Shown: positions 25,443-33,518 of the stretch, piece after piece
Numbering within the stretch: position 1 is the stretch's first letter
Layout of the letters: the number at the start of each line of letters is the position of its first letter
NCBI RefSeq assembly: GCF_031846565.1
Contig: NZ_JAVRHL010000001.1
Span: forward strand, 124,001-188,000
Source of the DNA: Tropicimonas_B omnivorans
Lineage (GTDB): Bacteria > Pseudomonadota > Alphaproteobacteria > Rhodobacterales > Rhodobacteraceae
Reading direction: 5' to 3'
Length of the DNA: 64,000 nucleotides
Notes under the pieces: generated by a model
The model's database searches: none
Told to the model about the DNA's origin: nothing
The model's input: the letters and a program-made list of their open reading frames with translations, nothing else
Translations under genes and position numbers: made by a program

Positions 25443-26531
25443 ATGCAAGCGACGTCTATTCTGATCACCGGAGGCGCCGGCTTCATCGGCTCCCGGTTGG
25501 CCGAGCAGCTGGCGGCGGATGCCTGCGTTACGGTCCTCGATAATTTCCTGCCCCAGGTTCACGCAGACGGCGGCGCACTGGTCCGCGAGCGGCTTATGGA
25601 TGCCGGCGTCAGTATCATCGAGGGCGACATCGCGGATCCGGCCGCCGTCTCGAGGGCAATGCAGGTCAGCTCGCCGGACCTCGTGTATCACCTTGCCGCC
25701 GAGACGGGCACGGGCCAGAGCCACGACGAGCCCACGCGCTACGTCACCGTCAATGTCACAGGCACTGCCCACCTGCTCGAAGCGATCCGGGCTGAGGGGA
25801 GCGTCGCCCGGGTGGTGCTCGCGGGAACCCGCGCTGTCTATGGCGAGGGGGCCGCGTGCGATTCGGACGGGCGCCCTGCAATCGCCGAAACACGGGACCC
25901 GGCGCGCCTCGCGCGCGGGCAGTTCGATCTCCAAGACGCCGCCGGTCGCACGCTGACCCCTCTGGCGACGGATGCCGCCACGGCCCCGCGGCCCACCTCG
26001 ATCTATGCGTCCTCGAAGCTCATGCAGGAATATCTTCTGCGGCAGGGTCTCTGGGGGTCCGGGACCGATGTTTCCGTCCTCAGGCTCCAGAATGTCTACG
26101 GGGCGGGGCAATCGTTGCACAATCCCTACACGGGCGTCCTCTCGATCTTCTGCCGCCTGATCTGTGATGGCCAGGGAATCGAGATCTACGAAGACGGAAC
26201 GATCACGCGTGACTTCGTCCACGTGGACGATGTCGTGCAGGCTTTCATCGCCGCCGGACGCGCAGAGACGGTGCCGGAGCGGCCGGTCGACATCGGCTCC
26301 GGCGAGGGGACGACGATCCTCGACGCGGCCCGCTCCCTGCTCGGTCTCTGGGAGGCAGAGGGCCGCCCTCTATGGATCAGCGGCGCTTATAGGCCAGGAG
26401 ATGTCCGCCACGCGGTCGCAGATATCAGCGCTGCGCAGGCCGCGCTGGGCTGGACGCCGCAGGTCACGCTGGATGAAGGCCTCGCGGAACTTGTCGACTG
26501 GTCCCGCATCACCCTGGCGGAGGTTGCCTGA
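25443..26531 (+). CDS. NAD-dependent sugar-nucleotide epimerase/dehydratase
   Basis: The 362-residue extended SDR starts ILITGGAGFIGSRLAEQLA with the GXXGXXG NAD site, has YHLAAETGTGQS, the YASSK catalytic Tyr-Lys and the VHVDDVVQAFIAA segment of UDP/dTDP-sugar epimerases and dehydratases. A product such as a UDP- or dTDP-linked sugar for surface glycan is likely; a GalE, rhamnose-epimerase or glucuronate-epimerase assignment is not possible from motifs. I start at the second Met (25443), six bases after GAGG, because the ATG at 25437 is too close. Its stop overlaps the next start (TGATG). Confidence 0.88.
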   Translation: MQATSILITGGAGFIGSRLAEQLAADACVTVLDNFLPQVHADGGALVRERLMDAGVSIIEGDIADPAAVSRAMQVSSPDLVYHLAAETGTGQSHDEPTRYVTVNVTGTAHLLEAIRAEGSVARVVLAGTRAVYGEGAACDSDGRPAIAETRDPARLARGQFDLQDAAGRTLTPLATDAATAPRPTSIYASSKLMQEYLLRQGLWGSGTDVSVLRLQNVYGAGQSLHNPYTGVLSIFCRLICDGQGIEIYEDGTITRDFVHVDDVVQAFIAAGRAETVPERPVDIGSGEGTTILDAARSLLGLWEAEGRPLWISGAYRPGDVRHAVADISAAQAALGWTPQVTLDEGLAELVDWSRITLAEVA

Positions 26532-27280
26532 TGCAGATCGTTGCATTCGGCCACAGCCATCTTTCCGCACTGTCACGTGCCTGGAAAGAGGCGCCGATCG
26601 ACGGCGTGGACGTGAGCTTTCACCGCCTGAACGGCAGCGCCTTTCAGCCGAATTTCGAGGATGACCGCCAGGATCGCCGCCTCTCGGGGGCGGCGGCCGA
26701 CAAGATCGCGAAAATCATAGGAACGGCCGAGCCCGACCTGTGCATCTGCGCGGCAATGGGCAACGAATACAACGCCCTGGCAATGCTGGAGCACCCCCGC
26801 CCCTTCGACGTGGACTGGCCGGAAAGCGGACTGCCGGCGCGCGAGGACGCCGAGCTGATCCCGGTCGATCTGATGCGGGCCACGATCAAGCGCCGCGCCG
26901 AGCGAGGCGCCCTTCTGTTCTGGGACGCGATCGCGGCCGCCGCGCCGGGGCGCGCCGTTCTCGTCGCCCCGCCGCCGCCTGTCGCGGACGAAGCTCATAT
27001 TCGCGCCAATCGCGGGGCCTTCGGAGAGCGGATCGACAGGTACGGCATCGCTCCCGCGGCGACCAGGCTCAAGATATGGGCGCTCTACAGCGACATCCTC
27101 GCCGACGCCGCAGAGCGAAAGGGGGGCCTGATCGTGCATCCTCCGGCCGAATGCCTCGACGACGGCTACCTCGGCGCCGGATATCGCGCGGACGATCCGA
27201 CCCACGCGAACCCCGCCTACGGACTGAAGCTCCTCACCGACATACTCGATCGCACCGCTCGCGACCGGAGGGCCGCCTGA
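26531..27280 (+). CDS. SGNH-hydrolase-like protein of the glycan cassette
   Basis: I do not recognise a named family with confidence. The 249-residue protein begins MQIVAFGHSHLSALSRAW, placing Ser9 where SGNH hydrolases have their nucleophile, carries MGNEYN at 77-81 where block III supplies Asn, and ends with DDPTHANPAYG (Asp222, His225), the usual Asp-His pair. This suggests an acyl-ester hydrolase or O-acyltransferase acting on a sugar. There is no signal peptide. It is coupled by one-base stop/start overlaps to the epimerase before and the GSCFA gene after it. Confidence 0.65.
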   Translation: MQIVAFGHSHLSALSRAWKEAPIDGVDVSFHRLNGSAFQPNFEDDRQDRRLSGAAADKIAKIIGTAEPDLCICAAMGNEYNALAMLEHPRPFDVDWPESGLPAREDAELIPVDLMRATIKRRAERGALLFWDAIAAAAPGRAVLVAPPPPVADEAHIRANRGAFGERIDRYGIAPAATRLKIWALYSDILADAAERKGGLIVHPPAECLDDGYLGAGYRADDPTHANPAYGLKLLTDILDRTARDRRAA

Positions 27281-28395
27281 TGCGCAACCACCCCTATTCC
27301 GATCTCCCGGGCCACTGTTTCTGGTCCCGTACGCATCGTGCCGCGGACCTTCCCGATCCCGAGGTCACGCCGGGCCTGGACATCAGCCCGGAGGACAGGA
27401 TCGCAACGGCGGGAAGCTGCTTTGCCCAGCATATCGCCCAGCGCCTTCAGCGGTCGGGGTATGACTACCTCGTCACCGAAGAGGCGCATCCCGTGATCGA
27501 TCCTCCGGTCGCCAAGGCCTTCAACTACGGCACCTTTTCCGCGCGGTTCGGCAATATCTACACGGCCCGCCAGCTCCATCAGCTCGCCTTGCGCGCCTAT
27601 GGCCTGTTCACGCCGAAGGAAGATGTCTGGGAACAACCGGACGGCACCCTGGTCGATCCGTTCCGCCCGGCGATCCAGCCCGGCGGCTTCTCCTGCCGCG
27701 CGGCATTCCTGAAGGATCGGGAGCGCCATTTCGCGGCCGTGCGCCGGATGATCGAAGACGCCAGCGTCTTCGTGTTCACCTTCGGCTTGACCGAAGGCTG
27801 GATGTCCAAAGAAGACGGGGCGGTCTTCGGCCTCGCACCGGGCGTTGCCGGCGGTAAATTCGATCCGGCGCGGCATGCCTTCGCCAACTTCACCGCCTCC
27901 GAGACGGCCGCCGATTTCGCAGCCTTCGCCGCCTTTGCACGGGAACGGAACCCAGACCTGCGCTTCGTCGTGACCGTGTCCCCCGTGCCCCTCGCGGCCA
28001 CGGCGCGAAAGGACGCGGGCGTCCTCGTCGCCAACACCTATTCCAAGGCCGCCCTGAGGGTCGCGGCCGAGGAGGTCAGCCGGACGGTGGAGCGCTGCTG
28101 GTATTTCCCGTCCTACGAGATCATCACGTCCGCCGCCTCGAAGGGCGCCCACTTCGCCCGTGACCTGCGCAGCGTCGAGCCTGCGGGGGTCGACCGGGTG
28201 ATGCGCCTCTTCCTGCGGACCTGCACGCGCTCTGGCGGACCGGCCACCGATGTGGATGCCGCCGCACGCCGCGCCGCCAAGGCCGCGAGCAAAGCCGCCG
28301 GCGTATCTTCGGATGAAGATGCCTTCACCGCAGAGGTTGGCCGGACGCTCGACGTAATCTGCGAAGAAACCCTGATCGAGGAAGCCGCCCGATGA
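27280..28395 (+). CDS. GSCFA-domain protein
   Basis: The 371-residue protein contains the literal family signature GSCFAQHIA at 45-53, followed by FNYGTFSARFGNIYTARQL and a distal VTVSPVPLAATA segment. GSCFA domains are SGNH-like and occur in glycan loci, often near glycosyltransferases and sulfotransferases; esterase or acyltransferase activity is presumed but unproven. The C-terminal 60 residues are Ala/Arg-rich and probably helical. It overlaps its neighbours by one (upstream) and four (downstream) bases. Confidence 0.82.
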   Translation: MRNHPYSDLPGHCFWSRTHRAADLPDPEVTPGLDISPEDRIATAGSCFAQHIAQRLQRSGYDYLVTEEAHPVIDPPVAKAFNYGTFSARFGNIYTARQLHQLALRAYGLFTPKEDVWEQPDGTLVDPFRPAIQPGGFSCRAAFLKDRERHFAAVRRMIEDASVFVFTFGLTEGWMSKEDGAVFGLAPGVAGGKFDPARHAFANFTASETAADFAAFAAFARERNPDLRFVVTVSPVPLAATARKDAGVLVANTYSKAALRVAAEEVSRTVERCWYFPSYEIITSAASKGAHFARDLRSVEPAGVDRVMRLFLRTCTRSGGPATDVDAAARRAAKAASKAAGVSSDEDAFTAEVGRTLDVICEETLIEEAAR

Positions 28396-29219
28396 CCATC
28401 CAGACCAACGTCGCGCCCGAGAGCGCCACCGTCGACACCGCCGTTGACCTCTGGGGCGGCCACCCGCCGGGCCCCGTGGTCGGCCTCTATTCTTTCCCGA
28501 AAAGCGGGAACACCTGGCTGCGCGCCATCGTCGCTGCGATCACGGGAATGCCGACGGGTCCCCACATTCTTCAACGCTACGTGACAGACACGCATTACGG
28601 ACCGGTCATCGCCTCTCCCTGGGAGTTCGAGGGCAAGCACTGGTACTTCTACAAATCCCACCGCAAGGCCGTTCTTCATCAGCACCGGGGCCAGAAATTC
28701 GCGACCGACAAGGTAATCCACATCCACCGTCACCCGCTCGACGTGCTGATGTCCTACCTCAACTTCGTGTCCGAGAACGTCTCCCCGAATGCCGGCAAGT
28801 CCCTTCCGGTCCGGTTCGCGAAAGTCGAGGACCTGACGGCGGAGGAGATGGAGGCGCTGTTCTCGATCTTTCTCGAACACGGCACGCTCTTTCCGCAGAA
28901 CAGGGTCTTCGGCTCGGTGTTCAGCCACGCCAAGGCCTTCCGGGACGCGCGAGCGCGCGGGGAAGACGTGTTGATCCTGTCCTACGAGGGGCTCGCGCAG
29001 AATTTCTCGGACGAGGTCACCCGGATCGCGACCTTCCTCGGCATCGAGACCTGCGACCCCGAACGCGTGTTCAGCGGCGCAGATTCCCGCACGAAACAGA
29101 ACGGCAAGTTCTTCTGGAAGCGGCGCACCGGGACATATGCCGAGTTTCTGACCGAGGATCAGATCGGCCGGTTCAAAGCCCGCTGGGGCGCCGAAATGGC
29201 CGAGCTCGGCTATGACTGA
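28392..29219 (+). CDS. PAPS-dependent sulfotransferase
   Basis: The 275-residue protein has the 5'-phosphosulfate loop SFPKSGNTWLR (34-44) and the 3'-phosphate-binding HRHPLDVLMSYLNF stretch (112-125), the two diagnostic sulfotransferase motifs. It resembles the sulfotransferase_1 family that sulfates small molecules or glycans. In this operon the likely acceptor is a sugar of a surface polysaccharide, which is inference. It overlaps the GSCFA gene by four bases and the RgpF-like gene by eight. Confidence 0.9.
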   Translation: MTIQTNVAPESATVDTAVDLWGGHPPGPVVGLYSFPKSGNTWLRAIVAAITGMPTGPHILQRYVTDTHYGPVIASPWEFEGKHWYFYKSHRKAVLHQHRGQKFATDKVIHIHRHPLDVLMSYLNFVSENVSPNAGKSLPVRFAKVEDLTAEEMEALFSIFLEHGTLFPQNRVFGSVFSHAKAFRDARARGEDVLILSYEGLAQNFSDEVTRIATFLGIETCDPERVFSGADSRTKQNGKFFWKRRTGTYAEFLTEDQIGRFKARWGAEMAELGYD

Positions 29220-31065
29220 GGCATCCGGACTGGCCGTCATCTACGCCTTGCCGCCGGGCAGCGAGGATGCGGCCCACGTCGCCCTCGCCCTCGGACGCCT
29301 GTCCGGCCGTGCGGAGCGGCTGCTGATCGTCGTGCGATCGCAAGCGGTTCTGCCCGAGATCGATGGCGGGGCGGCCATCGATCTCATCGCATCGGACGCC
29401 ATGCCGCCGGTGCCCGAAGCGGGCTACAAGGCGGGCCTGCTTCAACTCTGGAGCGAAGGTTGGCCCGGGCAGGTCCTGCTGACGGGGGCTCACGTCATGG
29501 GGCCCATTGCGGGCCAGCCCGTCCCGGCGCCGTGGCCCGGCGGGCTCGCCGCGCCCTACTGGCATGACAGCGATGCCGATCCGCGGCTTCTGGGGCGCGG
29601 CTTGCCGGACCGGGTGCCGTATCTCGATCATACCGTCCTCTCGGCGGAGCTGATGGGGCAGCAGTGGTTCCAGACGTTCTGGAATACTCTCGAGCCCACC
29701 GGCCAGCATTGGGATGACTTCCTCGCCTGCGCCGCGGAGCTGTCCCGTGACCTGGAACGGAACGGAGCGCCGGTGGCGTTTCCCGACGGATCGGAGATCC
29801 TCCGCAGCGCCGACCCGCGCCTGCTGGAATGCCATTGTCTGATCGAGGCCGGGGCGCCCTGCCTGCCGGTCGCGACCCTGACCCTCGATCCGCTTCTGGC
29901 CGACCTGAATGCGATGAACCTTTCATCGAGCCTCGAGACGCTCCGAGAGGTGGACCCGGAGCTCCATTCCGCGACCATGGCGTTCGCAGCCCGCACCGTC
30001 CGTGCGCGCGATTTCGCGGCCGTGGCGGATCGCGTGTGGATCCTGCCCCGCGAGGCGCAGCATGAAGCGGACGACGTGGAGATCGGGGTCTTCATCCACG
30101 CCTACTACGCGACGATGATGCCGGAATTCTGGGAGCTGATCTCGAAGCTCGACGTGCCCTTCCGTCTCTACCTGACCACCGCGACAGACGAGAACCGGGA
30201 CGGGATCGAGGCTTTCCTCGCCGCCCGCGGATTGCAGCCGGATCGGTTCGAGGTTCGCGTGGTGGAGCAGAACCGGGGGCGGGACATGTCCTCCCTCTTC
30301 ATCACCTGGCGGGACGTGGCTCTCTCCGGACGGCACGAGATCGCCCTGCGCCTCCATTCCAAGCGCACGCCGCAAGTCCCGTCGCAGGTCGGCGAGAGCT
30401 TCAAGGCGCATCTGTTCGGAAACCTCGTGGCGTCCCCCGGCTATGTGCGCAACGTGATCCGGCGCATGAAGGCGGAGCCCGAAGTCGGCGTTGTGACGCC
30501 GCCCGTGATCCACTCGGGCTTCGGCACGCTGGGACATTCCTGGTTCAACAACCGCCGCCCTCTGATCAGCTGGCTGACACGGATGGGGATCGACGTGCCG
30601 CTCGATGCGGACACGCCCGTCGCGCCCTACGGTACGATGTACTGGTTTCGGCCCGACGCATTGCGTCCGATCTTCGAATGGCCGTGGGACTGGTCGGACT
30701 ACAACCCCGAACCGCATCACATCGATGGCGGGCTGGCGCATGTGCAGGAGCGGATGATCTCCTATGTCGCGCAATCGCGCGGCTACGGAACGGTGTCCGT
30801 CATGACACCGGAAGCCGCCGCACGCAGTTACGCGAAGCTGGAATACAAGCTCCAACGCCTCGCCGCCCTGCTTCCTGCACCGGACATCCTCGGCCAGGTT
30901 CACGAGCTGGAACGCCGCCGCTCCACGATCCGCTGGCGGTGTTACAGGCGCGCGGAACAGGCTTACGGCACGATCCTGCGCCGCTGGCCTGGTGCGAAGC
31001 GTCCGCTGCGTCCCGTCAAATCCCTCGTCGTGGCAGCGCTCGGCATGCGCGGCGCGACGGGATGA
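29212..31065 (+). CDS. RgpF-like (rhamnan synthesis F) glycan assembly protein
   Basis: The 617-residue protein has a less conserved N-terminal half and a C-terminal RgpF domain with DVEIGVFIHAYYATMMPEFW, FRLYLTTATDEN, VVEQNRGRDMSSLFI, LRLHSKRTPQ and APYGTMYWFRPDALRPIF, the known order of blocks in rhamnan synthesis F proteins. These proteins act in synthesis of rhamnose-rich or other O-antigen-like chains, probably as glycosyltransferases. It is the last gene of the five-gene cassette and is followed by a strong stem-loop. Confidence 0.85.
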   Translation: MTEASGLAVIYALPPGSEDAAHVALALGRLSGRAERLLIVVRSQAVLPEIDGGAAIDLIASDAMPPVPEAGYKAGLLQLWSEGWPGQVLLTGAHVMGPIAGQPVPAPWPGGLAAPYWHDSDADPRLLGRGLPDRVPYLDHTVLSAELMGQQWFQTFWNTLEPTGQHWDDFLACAAELSRDLERNGAPVAFPDGSEILRSADPRLLECHCLIEAGAPCLPVATLTLDPLLADLNAMNLSSSLETLREVDPELHSATMAFAARTVRARDFAAVADRVWILPREAQHEADDVEIGVFIHAYYATMMPEFWELISKLDVPFRLYLTTATDENRDGIEAFLAARGLQPDRFEVRVVEQNRGRDMSSLFITWRDVALSGRHEIALRLHSKRTPQVPSQVGESFKAHLFGNLVASPGYVRNVIRRMKAEPEVGVVTPPVIHSGFGTLGHSWFNNRRPLISWLTRMGIDVPLDADTPVAPYGTMYWFRPDALRPIFEWPWDWSDYNPEPHHIDGGLAHVQERMISYVAQSRGYGTVSVMTPEAAARSYAKLEYKLQRLAALLPAPDILGQVHELERRRSTIRWRCYRRAEQAYGTILRRWPGAKRPLRPVKSLVVAALGMRGATG

Positions 31066-31071
31066 CATACG

Positions 31072-31104
31072 GGGGCGGGCGTCGGCCAAGGCAGCGCCCG
31101 CCCC
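31072..31104. terminator. Bidirectional stem-loop between the glycan cassette and the RTX gene
   Basis: GGGGCGGGCG (31072-31081) pairs perfectly with CGCCCGCCCC (31095-31104) across a 13-base loop, between two convergent genes. A T run is absent on either side, so it may act by RNA structure alone. Confidence 0.6.
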
Positions 31105-31119
31105 GAAATGTCCCCTGGA

Positions 31120-33324
31120 TCACAGGAGGAAGTCTCCATCGCCCAGCGTATGGAGGCCCAGCAGCTTCAACTCGAACTCGGCGAGTCCATCCCCATCCAT
31201 GTCAGCGAGGACGTGGGTATCGCCGTCGATGTAGTCATACCGCAATTCGGCGGCGGTACCGGAAAAGGCCGAACGCCCGATGAGGTCGAACGCCTGATTT
31301 CCGGCAACGCCCGTATCTGCGTCGAAGCGGCTGATCTCAATCCTGTCGATGCCTGACACGAAATCCGTGATCGTGTCGCTCTGCCCCGGCCGGCTGTCGG
31401 TGGCGGCGAAAAAGATGAAACGGTCGCGCTGGCCCGCATCCCCGCCACCGGTGAGGATATCCGCACCGGAGTTGCCGAAGAGAGCATCAACCCCCTGCCC
31501 GCCATCGAGCACATCGTCGCCGCCCCGTCCGTAGAGCCGGTCGGAGCGCTTGCCGCCGCGGAAGACATCGTCACCGTTCCCGCCGCGGAGCTGGTCGCTC
31601 CAGTCGCCGGCCTCCCAGATCTCGATACTCTGGAACGTGTCGCCAACCGCGTCGCCGGTCGCGAAGGCATCGTTCTGCAGGTCGACAATCACCCGGGTCG
31701 TCGCGCTTTCATATGTGGCGGTGTCCGTGCCATCGCCACCGATCAGGATATCCGCGCCGGCCCCGCCATCGAGAATGTCGTCCCCACCCGCGCCGACGAG
31801 CCGATCGTCGCCGGGGGTTCCCGTGAGGATGCGGGGCGGATCCGCCCAGATGACGGGCATGTGCGTGGCGCCGAGAACGCGATCGTCGGGAAAGTCGCTC
31901 GGCTGCAGTGGGCCACCATCGGCGCTGATCAGGACCAGCTCTTCGCCGCCGAAGAGAAGGCGCGCACCGGTCGCGGTCGGAATGATGTCGAGTTGTCCGG
32001 CGCTGCGCAGAAGTCCGAGAGCGGACAGATCGAGGCTGTCCTCATCAGGATCGAAGTCGAGGATGCGATCGATCTCTCCGTCCTTGGACAGCACGAAGAT
32101 ATCCGCGCCGGTCCCGCCCCTGAGCGTATCGAGGCCTGCGCCGTCCATCAGGATGTCGTCGCCGGCGCCGCCCGTGAGCTCGTCCGCCCCGTCGCCTCCG
32201 GTGATCAGGTCCGCACCAGCGCCGCCCGTCAGCGCCTCGCCGCCATGCCCAGCGACAAGCGGCGCATTGGGGGAGCCGAGGGGGATGCGCAGCTCCGCGA
32301 TCCCCGGCTCCGAGCCGGCGGCGAAGAGGCGCAGGACGCCGCCGTCGAGCGTTCCGGCCAGCGAGCCGATATCGGCCAATGCCGTGCCTGCCTCGTCCAC
32401 GACCGTCGCGCGCAAGAGAAGGCGACCGCCCGGCAGGAGGGAGAACACGCTTAGCCCGTCATCCCCGCCCCCCGCGACCACGAAGATCTGACCGTTCGCC
32501 GTGATCACGTCGAGGGACTGGACGCCGGCGAACCGCGTACCGAGGTCGTCGATGACGTGATCGACCGGAACCATGCCTCCGGGATCGAGCCGGATGACGC
32601 TCAGGGAAGACGAATTGGCCGCGGCGACGAGGGCGAAGCTCTGGCCGCCGATCTCGACGATCTCCAAGGCGGTCGGCCCCGAAATGCCGAGGCCGTCCGC
32701 CGCGCCGATGCTGCCGATCAGACTCGTTCGGGCGAAGTCGCCGATGCTCCAGAGGTTCAGTGCATTGCTCTCCGAGGAGAGCGACAAGATCATGTCCGCG
32801 CCGCCGATCGTGACCACTTCGACCGCGTCAACGCTCGCCCCCTGGATCTCTCCGTCCGGGGGCTGCTGACGCCCCTGCCAGGTCCCGTCCGGCCTCTGCC
32901 GATAGGTGAAGATCCCGTCCGATCCGGAATGGCCGGCGAAAAGATAATGGTCCCCGTCCACCTGGGTCGTGGCAACGGACGTCAGCGCGCCGTTGAGCGG
33001 CAGCGGATCGAGGTTCGTCAGCTGTCCGGCTTGGGTAACACCATAGACAGGTGCGTCGTCCAGCCAGTTTCCCGTCCCCATCGCGATCCGCTCACCACCG
33101 ATATCGAGGACGGCGAGCCCCGTGGGGCGCCCGCCCTCCACCTGCGACAGGGTATGCGTGCGCTGCCAGGACAGGGTCGTCTCCCCCCCGAGAGACCAAC
33201 CCGAGATGGTGCCGTTGATCCCGTCCACGGCGTAAAGCGTGCCATCCGAGAGCGTCAGCCCCGTGACCCGATCGGTCAACGACCCCGACGCGGGCATCAG
33301 CGTCGCGTGATAGGTAATCTGCAT
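31120..33324 (-). CDS. RTX exoprotein with N-terminal propeller-like domain
   Basis: The 734-residue protein has a beta-rich N-terminal region (about 1-355) of repeated strands such as GLAVLDIGGERI, SVATTQVDGDHYLFAGH and DVITANGQIFVVAG, which looks like a beta-propeller. One block of nonapeptide RTX repeats follows at 361-411, a spacer, then a second block at 500-625 with GGAGDDIL-type units that bind calcium. The last 197 residues closely match the C-terminus of the divergent serralysin-like protease and end GDFLL, so type I secretion is expected. No Sec signal. The ATG at 33324 has GGAGG nine bases upstream. Enzymatic activity is not evident. Confidence 0.85.
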   Translation of the reverse strand: MQITYHATLMPASGSLTDRVTGLTLSDGTLYAVDGINGTISGWSLGGETTLSWQRTHTLSQVEGGRPTGLAVLDIGGERIAMGTGNWLDDAPVYGVTQAGQLTNLDPLPLNGALTSVATTQVDGDHYLFAGHSGSDGIFTYRQRPDGTWQGRQQPPDGEIQGASVDAVEVVTIGGADMILSLSSESNALNLWSIGDFARTSLIGSIGAADGLGISGPTALEIVEIGGQSFALVAAANSSSLSVIRLDPGGMVPVDHVIDDLGTRFAGVQSLDVITANGQIFVVAGGGDDGLSVFSLLPGGRLLLRATVVDEAGTALADIGSLAGTLDGGVLRLFAAGSEPGIAELRIPLGSPNAPLVAGHGGEALTGGAGADLITGGDGADELTGGAGDDILMDGAGLDTLRGGTGADIFVLSKDGEIDRILDFDPDEDSLDLSALGLLRSAGQLDIIPTATGARLLFGGEELVLISADGGPLQPSDFPDDRVLGATHMPVIWADPPRILTGTPGDDRLVGAGGDDILDGGAGADILIGGDGTDTATYESATTRVIVDLQNDAFATGDAVGDTFQSIEIWEAGDWSDQLRGGNGDDVFRGGKRSDRLYGRGGDDVLDGGQGVDALFGNSGADILTGGGDAGQRDRFIFFAATDSRPGQSDTITDFVSGIDRIEISRFDADTGVAGNQAFDLIGRSAFSGTAAELRYDYIDGDTHVLADMDGDGLAEFELKLLGLHTLGDGDFLL

Positions 33325-33518
33325 CGGGCTTGCCTCCAAGATCCGCCGACCCTGTAGAGCACGTGTGGCGCGGATCGGATCGGGATCGGGGCATCGGCGT
33401 GACACACCGCTCCGATTCGCTGAAACTCGAATCGACCGGTCGAACGAACCTTTGCCAATCGTTCATTCCTGTCTGTGCACCGTCGTCACCGGGTGAGAAC
33501 TGACGAGGGAGCCACACG

